The notes under the pieces: generated by a model | What the model was told of the DNA's origin: nothing | Databases searched by the model: none | What the model saw: the letters and a program-made list of their open reading frames with translations, nothing else | Translations under genes and position numbers: made by a program | Shown here: positions 1 through 10,303 of the stretch, one piece after another | Layout: each line of letters opens with the position of its first letter | Position numbering within the stretch: position 1 is the stretch's first letter | Source: Dillenia suffruticosa | Taxonomy: Eukaryota > Streptophyta > Magnoliopsida > Dilleniales > Dilleniaceae | DNA: 64,000 nucleotides | Reading direction: 5' to 3' | NCBI GenBank assembly: GCA_033439265.1 | Contig: JAVTVX010000005.1 | Coordinates: forward strand, 7,574,001-7,638,000

Positions 1-1300
1 TTTCTATTCTGGGTATTTTCAATACTTTGCATATTTGGTTAGTAGTGTAAATGTACAATGATTGTGTAAAGTTTAGTAGGATCTTATAGGAATCTTTGTC
101 CCAACTCAAAATTGTAAGTGCTGATTAGTTGGTGATACAAGGTTAAAGGCCACCGACGCCTACTTAGTCCAGTGGTTGGACACCCATGTTTCTTAAGTAA
201 GGTCTCGAGCAACAAAAACAGGTCTTGGAGAATTTAGGGACCAACCTTGCTCAAATCAGATCCAACCGATCATTTATACTTAAAAAAGGAAAAAAAAAAC
301 ACTAGTTAAAGGACCAAACATATTTCCTTATAATTTGCTTGTAAATCGGTATTAGCATTTAGTGATCCTTGTTCTGCTGTCTTGTGGTTGTAATGGTTAT
401 CCAAGTGTTTTGGTTATTATCTCTTGAGAGTGCTAGTTGTGGAAATTCCCAAACGGGATTTAGGAGGCTAACCTTCCATTTTCTCATTTGGTTCATGTAA
501 CTCACTATGTGTAGTGAATTTGAGGAGGGTAACCCAAGGTCAAGGATTTGAAATTTGTGGATTCAAAGAGCCACATGTGTATGCGTTAAAATTGACTTTG
601 TTTCGAGGGGATGGTCTATGAAGTGTTGAGAGGTATGAAAACATGGGGTCATGCCCAGCTTAAAAGAAGGTATTAAAATATCTCAATGGCTCTATGTAAG
701 AGGTACACTTGTAATCATGTAGGATTTTTCTTCATCGATATCTGAATAAAACCATGTAGTAAACTGTAACACCTTATTACTGGGAAACCAGATGTGGATT
801 GATGCTACACAAAAGCAACTTTAGAAAGATGAGATTATTAGAAGGGAAAGAGAACATGAAAAAGGGAGACTTAAATTTTGCTCTCGTTTAGGGTTGGAAA
901 CAGGTAGAGTTGGATGGCCATAAGATGCCTGTCAGTGTAGGCTTCTTTATTTATTTTAAATTCTACCGTTCACCCACAAAGACCATATGCCAATTGAATT
1001 TGTAATATAGCTCTAATCTAGATCATTGCAGATGCCCATTTTCTTAACCACTATGCTGGAAGATTGGTCTGTGACCTTTTGGTACCTTTCTTTTGGCATC
1101 CATAAGGGGGAAGAGAATAAAGAGAATATTTCTAATTGAAGGTCTATTAGTTAAATCAAGTGAAGTGCATGTGAAGAGTGTCCAGTGCAAGTCAACCGTC
1201 TGATCATAGAACTTTTGCAGTTTGGCTCTAATCCCCCTGTTTTGATTAACTACAGTGTAATTAACTTGGATGCACGATGCGCCAACGCAGAAGCTGCAGA
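1..1300. other. Upstream non-coding stretch with a SINE-like segment
   Basis: No convincing exon was found here. Around 131-295 there is a short segment with tRNA-promoter-like blocks (TAGTCCAGTGGTTGG near 165, GGTCTCGAGC near 211) ending in an A-rich run near 286-300. That arrangement is typical of a plant SINE. The rest is probably intron or intergenic sequence of the gene whose last exons lie near 2.0-2.5 kb. Confidence 0.3.
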
Positions 1301-1707
1301 TTGATTAGGTTGCTGAAAATTTGTACTTGACTTTGCTCTTGTTGCAAAGATATATCAGTCTTTCCTATCAAATCCTCGAATGCTTTGGGGCCTTGCGACC
1401 TGCCAAGTCTGAGACGCATCACCTAGTTCTGTTACAGTTTTGGCCGAGGCCATTGGTTTTTTCTCAAGAACTGGAATGTTGGTCTTCTATGCATTATGGG
1501 CATTTAAGAGGTTGATGTTATGGGCACTTAATCTCATAAAGGGTCTGAGCTCGATGAGTCGGGACATTGAATCTGTAACAGAAAAATGGGAAGACAGAGA
1601 TGGTTGGGAATCAGACGAAGGTATATACTTGTTTGTGGTAGAAGTGGCTTTCGATAATATTGTTGTGCTTTCTTTATTTCGATGGTTTTTTTTTGGGGGG
1701 GGGGAGG

Positions 1708-1710
<3 letters not shown>

Positions 1711-1763
<53 letters not shown>
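1711..1763. repeat. (AG)n microsatellite
   Basis: An uninterrupted AG dinucleotide run of about 26 units follows a G-rich stretch (about 1,690-1,710). It makes spurious Arg-Glu repeats in translation. An open frame just upstream (about 1,440-1,660) ends in residues EKWEDRDGWESDEG and might be a real exon of the neighbouring gene, but I could not tie it to a family. Confidence 0.95.
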
Positions 1764-1765
<2 letters not shown>

Positions 1766-2026
1766 CCTGTCTAAAGTCTAAACTACATATCCCCCACCCC
1801 AATCCTTCCTTTCTCCACTGAATTTACCCAAAACTCAAGTATCCCTTTACAAGAGGGGAACAGGTTGATTGAGCTTTAATTCATGTTTCTTGTTTGCTAT
1901 CCCAAAGTTGATGGTCATGTCTCTCATTTCAATACCTGTTATTTCTATTGCATAATATCTGCCTGTACATCTACGGAGTTAGTGATAAACACTCGGTCCC
2001 AAGTATACTAACTTCAAAATTCTCAG

Positions 2027-2464
2027 ATGGCTGTCAGGTAGCGACTTGAAAAAAGTTGCCCTCTTTGGCTGTCCTTCTCTTGATAGGAAGGATGCCTTTT
2101 CAGCTAAAAAATTACGCAGATATTTCCGAATTCAGGAAGATACTGTAAGCCAAATACTTCTTTGAAATTGTTTCCTTCCCTAAGTTTGGTCGGTGATCTA
2201 TACAAGAGTTAAAAGGTTGTATTTTGTCGTGTGCTCTTTATCCAGGTTTGCAGGGAGTGTATCCTAAGAAACTCGTGCAAGTTTGTAAATCAGAGTGTAT
2301 GGAGAGGTGATTCCAACAATTTTAATTTGGCGGTTGTTATGAGGATACTTACTGTGTATGCGCTGGAGCTGGGGCCTAGGGAGTTGGTTGTGCCACAAGA
2401 TGTGAAGGCTTCTATCATCCGTTTATTGAAGCAGGTTCTGAGTCTGAGTAAAACAATTTCATGA
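2027..2464 (+). CDS. 3' exons of a VAR3/OZ1-like (RanBP2-type zinc-finger family) gene, partial
   Basis: Two adjoining exons can be read. Exon A (2,027-2,144) follows a CAG acceptor and ends at a GTAAGC donor; it includes GCPSLDRKDAFSAKKLRR. Exon B (2,246-2,464) includes VCRECILRNSCKF and ends in a TGA stop after LLKQVLSLSKTIS. The 'GCP-LDRK-FS-KRLR' block followed by two CxxC-like cysteine pairs resembles the conserved region that precedes the RanBP2 zinc fingers in the plastid proteins VAR3/OZ1, which act in plastid development and RNA editing. No zinc fingers (WxCxxC) are visible in the window, so either they lie upstream or this paralogue lacks them. The 5' part of the gene was not resolved; it may include the open frame at 1,440-1,660. 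The exons look intact, but the gene start is unknown. The family call rests on remembered motif similarity only. Confidence 0.5.
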
Positions 2465-2857
2465 GTTCTGTAGTCTCATAGGTTTGATGACCAAAGACTC
2501 ATTCACACTTGTACGAAATTTTCAGGCTTGTGTGGATTCATAGCTCCGAGTTATGAGTTAGATTCAAAAATTTCATTTCTGTTGTCAAGTCATAATTCTT
2601 CTATTTCTCTGCAATGGGTTGTCAGATGTTATTTTTAGCACCCATATACAGTTTTCAAGAAAAAGGAATTATAATTTTACATTGAAAACTTCTTCCATTG
2701 GGCTGGTTCTATTTTTTTATTTTTTGTTTCATACTTCTTTCCTTAATATTTCTTTTCTTTGTATAAATAATATTAGTATTATTTTTAGAGTTTGTTTAAT
2801 TGCACTTCTCGTTGCATTCTTTAAGAATCACAATTTTCTTAATAAATTATATTAAGG

Positions 2858-2890
<33 letters not shown>

Positions 2891-3200
2891 CCAATATTCC
2901 CAAAACATATTTCTTTACATTATTTCAGAAATAATAAAAATAAAGTAAATATTTTTAGTTGAAATACTTTTTGGAGTCACCCTAACATTTCTTCCTTTTA
3001 GAATCAAGTAACCTTAGAAAGACTATCGACCCGGAATAATTGGGCCGGGCAGGATCATGTGGGATTCCCTGTCTGACCTTTCGAGGTGAGTGCACCTTAA
3101 CCGCGGGCGGTCAAAGTCTGCCAGCTCAGCAGCAACACATGGTAAGCCCGGAAAGAGGACCGAGTTCCTGTCCCTAGGATATTATTATATATTATATAAA
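2465..3200. other. AT-rich intergenic sequence with (ATA)n run
   Basis: No gene is visible. An ATA trinucleotide run of about ten units lies at 2,862-2,890. A GC-rich block at about 3,030-3,170 (CCCGGAATAATTGGGCCGGG and downstream) stands out against the AT-rich background and may be a fragment of a repeat that I did not identify. Confidence 0.6.
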
Positions 3201-3291
3201 ACTTGTAATTATTAATGTGTGCAATCATTCGAAAGTCTGGAAGGGTCGGTTGAAAAGGAGACGAAAGTTTCATCTGTTGAGAAGAGATTTA

Positions 3292-3361
3292 ATGATTTCT
3301 TCGGCTGTGATGGGACTTGGTTCCACTTACGAAATTCTCAAAGATGCCGCTGGCGTTGCGG
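3292..3361 (+). CDS. SWEET2: Possible alternative first exon of the SWEET2 gene
   Basis: This exon starts at ATG and codes for 23 residues, then stops one base into a codon at a GT donor (GCGG|GTAACT). Its last residues, ILKDAAGVAG, are the conserved start of the first SWEET helix. The phase is identical to that of the exon at 4,550-4,613, so it could splice to the shared second exon at 5,535 and give a 238-residue protein with a different N-terminus. A (TC)n run begins seven bases into the putative intron. It could be a true alternative promoter and exon, or the remnant of a duplicated gene 5' end. Confidence 0.6.
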
Positions 3362-3363
3362 GT

Positions 3364-3367
<4 letters not shown>

Positions 3368-3411
<44 letters not shown>
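3368..3411. repeat. (TC)n microsatellite in intron 1
   Basis: A run of about 21 TC units lies immediately after the putative first exon of the SWEET2 gene. Confidence 0.95.
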
Positions 3412-3414
<3 letters not shown>

Positions 3415-3449
3415 GAGTCAAAGTTGGTCTCTTTTGCTTGATCTTACCG

Positions 3450-4500
3450 GGAATCTTAAAATGTTTGTGATTGTATTAACCGTCTTTCCAGTCTCTTCCT
3501 TCCTCTCTCTTGTGTTAAAAGTCGCTTTGCATGATCCCTGTTTGTTGACCATTTTAACTCTCAAAATCCCTTTTCCTTCGTTGTAGCTCACCTACTCCCC
3601 TCAACTCCCATCTTTTGCTTTTTTCATTTTGCAAGAATATTATTGAAATAATAGCAATATCAGTTATGCTTTTCTTATCGATCTCTGCCCCTTTTTTTTG
3701 GAAAAAAAAAAAAAAAAAACACTAAGATGAGACGAAGCGGGGCTCTGAAGCAGCCTTAGAATTATAGTCGCCTAAGCCTCCGTCCGCGGGGGGCCTCAAA
3801 GCGGAGCCATTGAAACAAACATCGTTGACTGAACTATTTATTGCTGACAAAAATCATAGCCAATTAAGGCTGTGCAAATTTATTTATTTATTTTTTCTTT
3901 TTTCAATAGAAGAGTATCCGTTTATTATTTTTATATTCCCACTTGTGGAAGGCTTTGCACATTTTTAAGTCAAAGCAAACCATATTTACTCTTACTGCCG
4001 AAATAAGAACCAGAGACAATTAAATGACACCCTCATTTTAAAAAATTAACCTCATACCTAATTTAAATTAAATATAAAAATTATTAATATTATATTAATT
4101 GTATTTTTTTTAATAAAAGTTTCATTTCAACCCACAAAAATACGTGTTTGTTATTTTAATAAAAAATATTTTAAATAAAATAATATAAAGTGAAAATAAA
4201 TTAAAAGAAGTTATTTTTTAAAATACTTAGTTATTTCGTATATGAAAAAAAAAAATTGAGGTCATAAAAATATTTTATGAATAATTTAAGCACAAAATGA
4301 ATAATAAGAAATTTAAGATAATATTGAAGTTGAATCACGTGGAGAATGCGAAAAATTGGGGTGGGCCAGATGGCGGGCCTAGCCGCCCCAATGGGTGTCC
4401 GAAGAGGAACCTCTCGTTGAGGCAAAACTGCGGTTGCCTGTTTTAACGGCTCAGAGAGAGCGTGCCGATTACAGCTCTTTCTATTTTCCATTTTTCTAAA
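3450..4500. other. Non-coding sequence between the two SWEET2 first exons
   Basis: Mostly AT-rich, with a poly-A run near 3,702-3,719 followed by a GC-rich segment (about 3,720-3,815, including GTCCGCGGGGGGCC) that may be a transposon fragment. The last 150 bases before 4,550, including GAGAGAGAGACGACGG, should hold the promoter and leader of the downstream first exon. Confidence 0.5.
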
Positions 4501-4549
4501 CTCGGAGAGAGAGACGACGGTGGATGTGAGTCATTAGTTGAAGTGATTA

Positions 4550-6612
4550 ATGATTTCCTTCATTCTATTGGCATCAACATCCCCGATCTGCAAGGATGCT
4601 GCTGGAGTCGCCGGTACCTTTTCAGATCTCTCTCTCTCTTTCTAAATTTTAGTGGTCTATTGTGACATTTCTAAATTTTAGCAAATCATTCAAGTCCATG
4701 GTCAAGTTGTTAGTTTGTTCTCTGTTTCTAAATTCTTGGTTACCTTAATTTGGGTCTTTTGGTAGTTTATTGGAGATTACTAACTAATGAAGGTGGGTCA
4801 CAACCATCGTATCACGCATCAGACTATAATAGAAAGGACAACTTCTATACATTTTTGTCATGGTTTTAATTAAACCCAGTACAAGTAAGAATGAGAAAAG
4901 ACCTAGAGCGAAGGTATTGAATGTTAGGTTGCACGAATTGCCTGACTTTTGAGCAGAATTTATATTTATGTGTGTACTTAGGATTTCAAAACTTCAACCA
5001 AGAACTACTTGACTTCAAGGTAATGAATTCATGGAGTTTGGGATATACTGAATTTGCTAAGCCCCGAATCTACTTAATTATGGATGTGTTAATAAAAGGA
5101 ATTTATGTCTACATTCAAAATCAAGTTCAAGCACATTCAATTTTTTAGACATTGGTATATTTCACAATGAAGTGGGCGTCTGTCACACATTGTACATTAT
5201 TTGCTTGAGATAATTTTGCTTTTCTTCTTTGTGCCCTGTGGGATTCTAGTAGTGTAAAACAGAATTAAATATTAGCTTTCATGTATCCTAATGGCTATTC
5301 GCAATCCGCATTACATGCCAAGTGGTGCAATGGAAGTGAACCTAAAGAAAGTGGCATTGTCACACACCCTGAAATTATCTTCTAACATTATTTTTGCATC
5401 TACCAGCATACATTTCTAACATTTGATGCAAGTGCAGTGGCTTAGTTAGGCTTGATTTGCAAAATTACATCTGAGAATTTGTGAAATATCCTGAGATACC
5501 CATGAAGCTTATCCAAATTGCGTTTCTATTGTAGGTAATATCTTTGCCTTGGGGCTGTTTGTATCACCTGTGTAAGTATAATCCAAAATTCAAGTGATTG
5601 GGTCTGCCTCCTTTTTTCCCTCCCTTCTTTAACATATTCAGCTGGTTTTTCTCTTTCAGACCCACATTTAGGAGAATTATACGGAACCAATCCACAGAGC
5701 ATTTCTCAGGCTTGCCTTACGTGTATGCACTATTGAACTGCTTGATCTGCCTCTGGTATGGCTTGCCCTTCATAACTACTGATAATATACTGGTTACCAC
5801 GGTCAATTCAGTTGGTGCAGTTTTTCAATTAATCTACATTACCCTCTTCATAGCATATGCTGAGAAACCAAAAAAGGTTATCTGCCTTTCGAATTAGCCT
5901 GCAATAAGTGCTTCGCTGAAGTTCTTCATAATCATTTATAACACTGAGTCATTCATCAATTTCCTGTTTTGGTGGTTGTGCAGCTTAAGATGCTTGGTTT
6001 GTTGCTGGCAGTTTTTGGCTTGTTTGCAATCATAGTAGTTGTGAGTTTGAGCATAAATGAACAAGCTGTGCGGCATATATTTGTTGGATCACTAACGATT
6101 GCTTCACTGATTTCAATGTTCGCCTCTCCATTATTCATTATTGTATGTTAATGCACAAACCTATGTCTCCTTTCCTATACAATTATGCTATCTTCTTGAA
6201 TTTTGATAATATGCCAACTCCCTTTTTTCTATAGTTTTGTTAATCTTGATTATCTTTAATTTGCCAGAATTTGGTCATTCGAATGAAAAGTGTTGAGTTT
6301 ATGCCATTCTATCTTTCCCTTTCGACCTTCCTGATGAGCACCTCCTTCTTTGCATATGGACTGTTTAGTGATGATTTGTTCATTTATGTAAGCTTTGTTA
6401 ACTTTATTATACATCATTATTCTTTGTTTTGAAAATCTTGCACTCTATTGCACACATCAATTTATTCCTGTTTCTCTTATATGCTTCCTGAATTTCAGAT
6501 TCCAAATGGGATGGGGACGCTTTTGGGGATTGTGCAGTTGGTGTTATACTTTTATTATAAGGGTGGATCCATTGAAGATTCCCTGGAACCTTTGGTTGTA
6601 TCATATGCATGA
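4550..6612 (+). CDS. SWEET2: SWEET2-type bidirectional sugar transporter, six exons
   Basis: Exons read as 4,550-4,613, 5,535-5,571, 5,660-5,876, 5,984-6,142, 6,268-6,387 and 6,499-6,612. All introns are GT-AG and the phases agree throughout, giving a 236-residue protein, the usual length for SWEET2. SWEETs are seven-helix uniporters made of two three-helix MtN3/saliva bundles joined by a linker helix. Visible landmarks are KDAAGVAG (start of helix 1), PTFRRIIRNQSTE, the helix-2/3 block GLPYVYALLNCLICLWYG, VTTVNSVGAVFQL, MFASPLF, the second-bundle motif SVEFMPFYLSLSTF, and IPNGMGTLLGIVQL. The C-terminus is PLVVSYA. In Arabidopsis, SWEET2 sits in the tonoplast and moves glucose, mainly in roots; the same role here is inferred from similarity. 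The start chosen is the ATG in the exon nearest exon 2, but the exon at 3,292 is an equally spliceable alternative. No damaging mutation was seen. Confidence 0.94.
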
Positions 6613-8300
6613 GTTGGCATTTTGTAAAGGTAAACCTGCATGACTCCATTTGTTGCATTATCTAATTCTTTTGCATTCTTCCTTTAGTGTCATCTGTTGA
6701 TTGCTAAGTATTGTGATGAATGGCTGGTGATTCATAAATAGATGTGGAAACAGTCCGGGCAGGCCATCCAGGCTTTCATCTTGGTGATTCATAATATAGA
6801 TTTTTAAGGGTCTAGGCAAGCCTAAGTATAAGAAAGATAAATTCTACTTCATACGGAAAAGTTTGTGGAGAAGCATCATGCTGATAAAATATCATTCTAG
6901 AAGACTTGGAGAAAATGTTCAGGACAGGAATTATGGCAATATGGAAGCCTAAGTGTTAGAGAGATATGGCTGGTGATTCATTATATAGATTTAAAGGGCT
7001 AGGCAAGCCTAAGTATACGAAAGATAAATTCTACTTCATAGGAAAGTTTGTGGCGAAGCATCATGCTCATAAAACATCATTCTAGAAGACTTCAAGAAAA
7101 TGTTCAGGACAGGAATTATGGCAATATTGAACCATGTAAGAAATGAAAACCCTAGTTCGCCCAATATATAGCTTTATCAGGTCTAGTAAAATCTTTTAAG
7201 GTTCAAATGAGAAGTTCAAGGAAAAGGAAATGGGAAGAGTTCAATATAAATGTGTCATCTGAGATGCAAATTGACAGTTGTTTGTTAACTGTAGTTCATC
7301 TTTCTGGGTACTGGTATAAATCAACCAACTGAATGAACGAAGTTGACTACTGGGGATTGCTTATGCAATGAGATTAACTTGCTTTAAATATGCAAATTCA
7401 GCTTGTTCAAATAAATTAACAAACTTGACATCAGCCTTTTGTTCAGCAAAGCCTGATGTTTTGTCCAAACTCAGCAGATCAATAAGATGAGTAGACTCTT
7501 AGTAAGCCACAAGTAGCTGTGTCACATGACTTGCGCCTACCAACTCACAGTCCAAAAATAGTCTGTAGTCTTTTAATTTGAAACTGCCACCAACTTTTGT
7601 CTGTTGAACATTGCTTTGATATATCTTAACTCTTCTGGTTAATTTCACAGAATCTGCCTACATTAAATTTCCTTTATCTAAGTACCATTTTTGTGGATAG
7701 TCGCATGTGTTGTGCCATAACTGGTCTAGGTTTAGAGGAGTAGATTGTACTTGGGGAGATAATGGGAGCACCACCATGCTTTTTCATTGATGACTTCCAA
7801 AGTTGAAATATGTTTCTACGTTTTCAGATTAAAAACAAGCATCCAGAAGATATGTTGAAATTGAAGACAATAATACAGAAGATTGTGAAGCAATAGAAGA
7901 GGATGATTGAACCATTACATTTACCATCAACTCTTACAGCATTAGGATCATTCATCAATTGCTACAGCAGAAAGACTGAACACCTGAATCTCTTGTAAGC
8001 CACAACTTGTGGAATATAAGAATCCAGGGGATATAGTCAGAGCAAGTCCCTTAGATTTGTTCTTACAACAGTAGCCTCTTGTTCCTGCAGTTGAATGCCA
8101 GAAAACAGACGAGTTCAAATTCTTTGTTCAAATTTACATCCTGTAATCCCATCTTAGTATGTACTTTTTCTTGATTTACTTTTGCAAGAGTGAATTCGTT
8201 TTTAGGATCTTGGAAAATGATATAAGCAACTACACTGAAATTCATGTGGATTCATTCATTGTAACTCGGACATTGCTTTGCATGGTAAAGAGAGTGGCCA
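6613..8300. other. SWEET2 3' flank, no gene recognised
   Basis: This holds the SWEET2 3' untranslated region and intergenic DNA. A direct duplication lies at 6,782-7,130 (separate entry). A stretch after a CAG at 7,825-7,828, coding weakly for IKNKHPEDMLKLKT, could be a spliced 3' UTR exon, but I see no protein support. Confidence 0.5.
6782..7130. repeat. Direct duplication, two copies about 188 bp apart
   Basis: Copy 1 (about 6,782-6,942) and copy 2 (about 6,970-7,130) both contain AGGCAAGCCTAAGTATA, then AAAGATAAATTCTACTTCAT, GAAGCATCATGCT and GTTCAGGACAGGAATTATGG. They differ by a few substitutions and small indels. This is a local tandem duplication downstream of SWEET2. Confidence 0.85.
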
Positions 8301-8310
8301 ATTCAGTTAT

Positions 8311-8787
8311 TTACCGTCGAATAGCTTGTTTGTCTGAGTTATGGAGTGGTTGGCCTCTTTCGTCATACAGTATTAGTCCACTGAATCTCGGAAGTTCACA
8401 CTTCTCTCCCATAAGAATTGGCCTTTGCCAAACTGGTGAATCTGAGTTATGGCTCTGCCATTCAACCTCATTGTCAAACTTAGCTCAAGTGATGGCGATT
8501 AAAGGTGATGGTCTGTCACTCCGATTTCCGTTGTTCCTCTCACTCCACTTCTTTGCTTCACTCCACCGTGCCGTGCCAATAAATAACCTGTTTATTGGGC
8601 GCGAACCACACACTGTGTCCTGGGTTTGTGATGTCCTCATTTTCATTTTAGTCTCCTGGCATCGCGCTTTCTTTGTGCTCTCCACTTCTTGAGCAATGCA
8701 GCACCGCCGAGAGTACAACTCAAGCAAGAGAAATGCTGTTTGAGTCGAAATCTTCCATTCATCCTCTAAGTTCCACAATGCCTCCAT
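8311..8787 (-). pseudogene. Pseudogene of a plant-specific small protein (SPVWQRPILMGEKCELPRF family)
   Basis: On the minus strand an ATG at 8,787 opens MEALWNLEDEWKISTQTAFL. The last part encodes EWQSHNSDSPVWQRPIL and then MGEKCELPRFSGLILYDERG before a TAA at 8,311. Both blocks are hallmarks, as I recall them, of an uncharacterised plant family of about 160-170 residues with one N-terminal membrane helix. The copy is broken. Around residues 24-25 the family-like sequence (CTLGGAALLKKWRAQRKR) continues only in another frame, so at least one indel is present. A TGA then lies in frame about 30 codons before the WQSHNS block. The two halves and the overall length are preserved, which suggests recent decay or a processed-looking single-exon copy. 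Function of the family is unknown to me. Confidence 0.7.
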
Positions 8788-8925
8788 TTTTTTCCTTCTC
8801 TTTTTACACAAGTAGATCTCTCCTAAACTAGAATGCAAAATGAGGTTTTGATTGTATTTTGCTCGAGAGACCGGTAGGTGACGGTGAGACGGTGTCTTTA
8901 GAGCAGGGTGAATTTCACGTGAGTT

Positions 8926-9140
8926 TCACCGCCAAATGGGCTTGACCTGGGCCCTTCGGTGGTCAAGATTTAAGGGTGGGCCACTTACGTTACCGTTTGG
9001 GGGTACTGATGGTGACTCCCCGTCTGAAGCCAACTCATGTTTTGCCCTCATTTTTATGTGTGTATGTTGGCACCAGGAATCGAACCTTAGCCGGTTGATA
9101 ACCACAACCACCGGGCCAGGAGTGATTTGGTATGCTTTGC
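8926..9140 (-). repeat. SINE-like fragment, reverse orientation
   Basis: A GC-rich block contains GGAATCGAACC at 9,077-9,087, the reverse complement of a tRNA-type B box (GGTTCGATTCC). This suggests an old SINE lying on the minus strand. Ends were not defined. Confidence 0.35.
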
Positions 9141-9479
9141 CCTCATGAGGTCATCACGGACATTTTGTGAGTAATAAATGAATGAATTACAAAAGAAAAT
9201 GTAATGAGAGAATAATTGATCCCATAACGGCCATTGGCCTTTTTAAGTGCTATGCTTTTAAAATCGAATTAATAAACAACTCAATGAATTTATTGATTCA
9301 TTGATCGAATCAATTAGATTCTTTTACAAACCAGAAGAAATTAATATTTTAATTGTTTTTAAATCTATCATTTTGATTGCATTATGCCCTTTATGAATCT
9401 ATAGAGAGTTTTTAACATCAAATTTCTTAGAAACTTAAAATAATAATAGTTGATTTAAATAGGAAAAAATATCAATCAT

Positions 9480-9592
9480 GAAAACGTTGATCATATTCTC
9501 AAAGGAACAGTTTGATGGTTACAATCTCGTTCTCTTAATCCAGAAATTTAGGGTTCGAATTTTTGTATAATAAAAAAAAAAAAGAAAAAAGT
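9480..9592 (+). repeat. SINE-like 3' fragment with poly-A
   Basis: GGGTTCGAAT (9,551-9,560, B-box like) is followed within about 15 bases by an A-rich tail to about 9,590. This is a typical tRNA-derived SINE tail. Confidence 0.35.
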
Positions 9593-9810
9593 CGATCACA
9601 TAATCCGGCCCATGTCCAAACCCAAAGAAGAAATCTGGCCCGGCCCAGATCACCTAAAATAAGAGCGCAAGGGCGAGACAAGTCTACGGCTCCATGTTTG
9701 TGGACTTCTCGATGTTCGAATTCAGAATTGAAGTCCATCCTTTCTCCTTCCGGTTAGGGTTTATTCCATAGCGATTTCGGGGAACCTGAACGTCTCTTTC
9801 TCATCTCCAG

Positions 9811-9833
9811 ATCTCTCTCTCTCTCTCTCTCTC
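9811..9833. repeat. (CT)n tract in the FLX-like leader
   Basis: A short CT microsatellite in the 5' leader of the downstream gene. CT-rich tracts of this kind are common near plant transcription starts. Confidence 0.85.
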
Positions 9834-9847
9834 ATAGTTATTTCAAA

Positions 9848-9886
9848 ATGGTTCTCTTCAACGCTTTCTTGACGCCCCCAAACTGA
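9848..9886 (+). promoter_or_regulatory. Upstream ORF of 12 codons in the FLX-like leader
   Basis: ATG at 9,848 reads MVLFNAFLTPPN then TGA. It sits in the predicted first leader exon, which ends at a CAG|GTACTC donor after 9,915, well upstream of the main start at 10,304. If transcribed it could lower translation of the main frame. Confidence 0.4.
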
Positions 9887-10303
9887 TTTGCTCCGACGAA
9901 CTCCGGTTTATTCAGGTACTCTCCTTGTCTGTTTCTCCAAATCTTTGATTTATGTAAGAAGAAGGAAAGATTTGTTTGAGTATCAACTCCTCAAGAAAAG
10001 AGGTTGCATTCATCTTCCAGAATCTTTTCATGTAGAGATGAAATGGATTAAATTTTGCTTTTTGTTAACGAATCTTTAAGCCCATATTTTCATTTTACTG
10101 TTCACTTGCAACTTGATATGCATTCTTGATGCGCATAATTTTCATCTTCTCCTGCGATTTTTGTCTGGTTAATTGTGTGTTAAGCGAGCTTTGACTCATA
10201 ATATTTATAGTGTGCGTTCCTGGCTTAAACTTGTTCTTGATTGATTATCTGTCAGATCCACATACATCTGTTATAAAGTTGAGTATTGCCTTCAAGAAAT
10301 ACA

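Noticed and set aside
1700..1775. Arg-Glu repeat peptide
   Set aside because: Produced by the AG microsatellite read in frame; no protein support.
8159..8692. 177-codon plus-strand open frame
   Set aside because: It lies antisense to the minus-strand pseudogene, whose conserved blocks match a plant family; the plus frame has no recognisable features.
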